In this document: one piece after another, positions 58,068 to 59,826 of the stretch
Layout: every line of letters starts with the position of its first letter
Numbering within the stretch: the stretch's first letter is position 1
Translations under genes and position numbers: made by a program
Notes under the pieces: model-generated
The model's input: the letters and a program-made list of their open reading frames with translations, nothing else
The model's database searches: none
Told to the model about the DNA's origin: nothing
Assembly (NCBI GenBank): GCA_009379845.1
Contig: WHSZ01000033.1
Location: forward strand, 1-59,826
Source of the DNA: Pseudonocardiaceae bacterium
GTDB lineage: Bacteria; Actinomycetota; Actinomycetes; Mycobacteriales; Pseudonocardiaceae
Reading direction: 5' to 3'
Length of the DNA stretch: 59,826 nucleotides

Positions 58068-59039
58068 ATGCGCATCGCGGTGCTGGGTGGGACGGAGTTC
58101 ATCGGCCGCCGGATCGTCCACGAGCTGGCGGCGCGTGGCGACGAGGTGCTCGTCATCCATCGCGGCCGGCACGAGCCGGACGGCGAATCACCCAGCCGCC
58201 ACCTGCACGTCGATCGGCAAGCGTTCGCGACGGTCGCCGAGCAGGTGCATGCGTTCCAGCCGGACGCCTTCGTGGACACCCGCGCGCTGAGCCTGGCCGA
58301 CGTGCGCGCCGTGCTGCCGCACCTGCCCGACTGCCAGCTGATCACCCTCTCCAGCATGGACGTCTACCGGGCGTATGAGCGGCTGCACGCCGGCGGCGAG
58401 TCCGAACCACTTCCGCTGCACGAGGGCTCCCGGCTGCGCGAACACCGCCATCCCTATCGCGGCAAGATCCCGGGCCTCGAGGACTACGAGAAGCTGGAGG
58501 TGGAGCCCGAGGTGCTTGCCCGCGGGGGCACCGTGCTGCGGCTCGGCATGGTCTACGGCGAGCACGACACGCAGCGCCGGGAGGAGTTCGTGCTCCGGCG
58601 GGTGCGCGCCGGTCGCGAGCGTATCCCGGTCGGCCCCGGCAACTGGCTGTGGACACGGGTGTACGTGGGCGATGTGGCCGGCGCGGTGCTGGCCACGCTG
58701 GGTAGCTCCGCGGTCGCGGGCGAGGTGTTCAACATCGGCGAGCCGGAAACCCGTGGCTTCGGCGGTTGGGTACGCCAGATCCTGGCCGCGGCCGGCCACC
58801 ACGCGGAACTGGTCGAGGTTCCCGAGGAGCTGCTGCCCGAAGACCTGGTTTTCACCAAGGCGATGCGGCAACACATGCTGGTGTGCAGTGCCAAGGCCAG
58901 GCGACTGCTCGGCTGGTGCTGCGCGGATCCGGACGACTCGCTTGCCCGCTCGGTTGCCTGGCACCTGCGGCACGCCCCGGAAGACGGAACCGACGACTTC
59001 AGCGCCGACGACCGCGCGCTGGCGGTCGCCGGGCGCTAG
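58068..59039 (+). CDS. NAD-dependent epimerase/dehydratase-like protein
   Basis: A 323-residue extended-SDR protein. The Rossmann start is MRIAVLGGTEFIGRRIVHEL (GGTEFIG at 7-13). Later blocks LITLSSMDVYRAYERL, GTVLRLGMVYGEHDT and WTRVYVGDVAGAVLATLGS match the NAD(P)-binding nucleoside-sugar epimerase-like group. The catalytic Tyr-x-x-x-Lys is not in the classic YxxxK form (YEKLEVEPE), so the reaction may differ. ATG 58068 is chosen; the frame runs to 57972 without homology. The stop overlaps the end of the convergent pseudogene at 59036. The substrate is unknown. Confidence 0.87.
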   Translation: MRIAVLGGTEFIGRRIVHELAARGDEVLVIHRGRHEPDGESPSRHLHVDRQAFATVAEQVHAFQPDAFVDTRALSLADVRAVLPHLPDCQLITLSSMDVYRAYERLHAGGESEPLPLHEGSRLREHRHPYRGKIPGLEDYEKLEVEPEVLARGGTVLRLGMVYGEHDTQRREEFVLRRVRAGRERIPVGPGNWLWTRVYVGDVAGAVLATLGSSAVAGEVFNIGEPETRGFGGWVRQILAAAGHHAELVEVPEELLPEDLVFTKAMRQHMLVCSAKARRLLGWCCADPDDSLARSVAWHLRHAPEDGTDDFSADDRALAVAGR

Positions 59040-59595
59040 CCGTACGCGGACGGATGATCCGGCAACCGCAGGCTCACCAGCCGGACCAGCTCGTCGATCA
59101 TGTTCGCCAGCCAGTCGACCAGTTGCGCCAGCTGCGACCAGTACCCGGCCGACCTGCGCATCAACGGCCGGCCGGCGTGGTAGTGCTTGAGATGCAGCCG
59201 GAAGACGTGCCACAAATGCTGCAGCACGGTAATCCACGTTTCACGCCATTCCGCCCTACCGAAATCGATAGCGCTGCCGTCCTCCGGAATTCCGGCAAGA
59301 AATGATTCCAGAATCACCTTCAGGTCCAGTAGCGCCGCGATTTCTCGTTGCGGGTACGTGGTTCCTCCGGCGGGAGATGCCGCGAAAGCGCGCCGAGCAG
59401 GATGTGCTCCGGGAGAATCTTCCCGTTCAGCGGTGGAACGGATCGTCCAGCGTGCACGCGGAGGCGTCGATCGACCGCCTTGGCGAACCCCGCACCGTGG
59501 AATCCAGAAAGCTCAGCAGCTCCGGTTCGAACTTGGCGTGTACGTGCCGATCACCGATGTCCCACCGCACCACGAAGAAACGGACACCCGGACAT
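59036..59595 (-). pseudogene. Unidentified protein with three apparent frameshifts
   Basis: From ATG 59595, with a GGGAGG ribosome site, three frames join into one protein-like sequence of about 185 residues. It opens MSG, shifts near 59587 (GGG where GG is expected) to VRFFVVRWDIGDRHVHAKF and later DASACTLDDPFH, shifts near 59428 to LNGKILPEHILLGALSRHL, and shifts near 59372 to AGGTTYPQREIAALLDLKVI. The last part (from about 59340) is intact to the stop at 59036 and contains WITVLQHLWHVFRLHLKHYH and SQLAQLVDWLANMIDEL. Each part reads in frame with good codon bias and the joints are plausible. I do not recognise the family. Gene decay beside an IS element is the natural reading; three sequencing errors in 220 bases is less likely but possible. 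Confidence 0.6.
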
Positions 59596-59614
59596 CTCGC
59601 CCTCCCCTGACCGA

Positions 59615-59638
59615 CCCTGGCACTTCAGTGTGCCAGGG
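59615..59638. terminator. 9-bp hairpin at the transposase 3' end
   Basis: CCCTGGCAC (59615-59623) pairs with GTGCCAGGG (59630-59638) around TTCAGT. It contains the transposase stop codon (59625-59627). It may be a terminator or the outer end of the insertion sequence. Confidence 0.55.
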
Positions 59639-59826
59639 CGGCCTGGGGTCTCGTGGCGTTTTCGAGCAAAGCCCCCGTCGGGCTAGGCGTGTCTGATAAT
59701 GCTGTGGTCCAGGTGATCGCGGCGTGGAGGACGACCGCAGATCGGTAGACGATGGCGAGTTTGTCGTAGCGAGTGGCTAGACCGCGCCATTGCTTGAGCA
59801 GGTTGAACCGGCGCTCGACGACGTTG
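59625..59826 (-). mobile_element. IS5-family transposase, C-terminal fragment (rest outside window)
   Basis: The minus-strand frame entering from the right edge reads NVVERRFNLLKQWRGLATRY, then DKLAIVYRSAVVLHAAITW and ends 24 residues later at TGA (59625-59627). NVVER carries the third catalytic acid (Glu) of the DDE site and is followed by the typical KQWRGLATRYDK of IS5-group (IS1647-like) transposases. The frame is cut at the window edge, so the N-terminal part and the left end of the element are not visible. The tail DTPSPTGALLENATRPQAA is not conserved and may be flanking DNA or IS end. It lies 30 bases before the decayed gene. Confidence 0.85.

Noticed and set aside
1..59826. CRISPR array, tRNA or rRNA genes
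   Set aside because: No regularly spaced repeats, no cloverleaf with a CCA-like end and no rRNA core sequence were recognised by eye. A covariance search (tRNAscan/Infernal) would be decisive.

Overview
The window is high-G+C actinobacterial DNA. Codons end strongly in G or C, GTG and TTG starts are frequent, and there are mycothiol-type DinB-fold, VanW, FxsA, ECF42-type sigma and IdeR/DmdR-type signatures. A FadE5/HtdX/FabG4/FadA2 set resembles that of mycobacteria and their relatives. A Pseudonocardiales (Amycolatopsis-like) host is my inference; nothing here proves the genus. About 60 protein genes are supported. I see no tRNA, rRNA, CRISPR array or prophage.

Layout. 0-5 kb: a 5'-truncated HAD phosphatase, a frameshifted secreted lamin-tail protein, a VOC protein, a frameshifted membrane protein, two DHFR/RibD-C-like reductases around an orphan coding fragment, a GNAT and a YjbR protein. 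5-10.5 kb: a mycothiol-type enzyme, a variant amidohydrolase, a Na+/solute symporter with a small membrane partner, an aldo/keto reductase and a methyltransferase. 10.7-16.9 kb: a LuxR-type response regulator, a FadE5-like acyl-CoA dehydrogenase with two operator-like palindromes, a CBS protein, a VanW/peptidoglycan-binding protein, a GroES-like protein and an SRPBCC protein. 17-22 kb: a large repeat protein with C-terminal membrane segments, then a polar amino-acid ABC transporter. 22-28.5 kb: GNAT, a split RibD-like reductase/deaminase pair, an iron-siderophore ABC importer around an IdeR/DmdR-like box, and an M20 peptidase.

28.9-32.5 kb holds a full branched-chain/pyruvate-type oxo-acid dehydrogenase E1alpha-E1beta-E2 operon. 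34-37 kb is a glycine-betaine (ProVWX) importer. 38-42 kb is a TetR-HtdX-FabG4-FadA2 fatty-acid block. 42-47 kb holds a DrrAB-like exporter, DoxX, an orphan AAA ATPase and an AhpD-like protein.

47.0-50.8 kb is the most unusual locus: an IclR regulator, a lipoate-protein ligase-like protein, a second E1alpha/E1beta pair and a stand-alone 77-residue lipoyl-domain protein, tightly overlapped. No E2 acyltransferase core and no E3 is encoded beside them. It looks like a self-contained lipoyl-carrier dehydrogenase module. 50.8-52.8 kb is an ECF42-like module (two DGPF/YciI proteins plus a frameshifted sigma factor). 52.8-59 kb has an MctP-like symporter pair, a septum-formation lipoprotein, a TAP-like hydrolase, a tiny membrane ORF, a DnaA-box cluster and an NAD-dependent epimerase. 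The right edge has a pseudogene with three apparent frameshifts beside an IS5-type transposase fragment.
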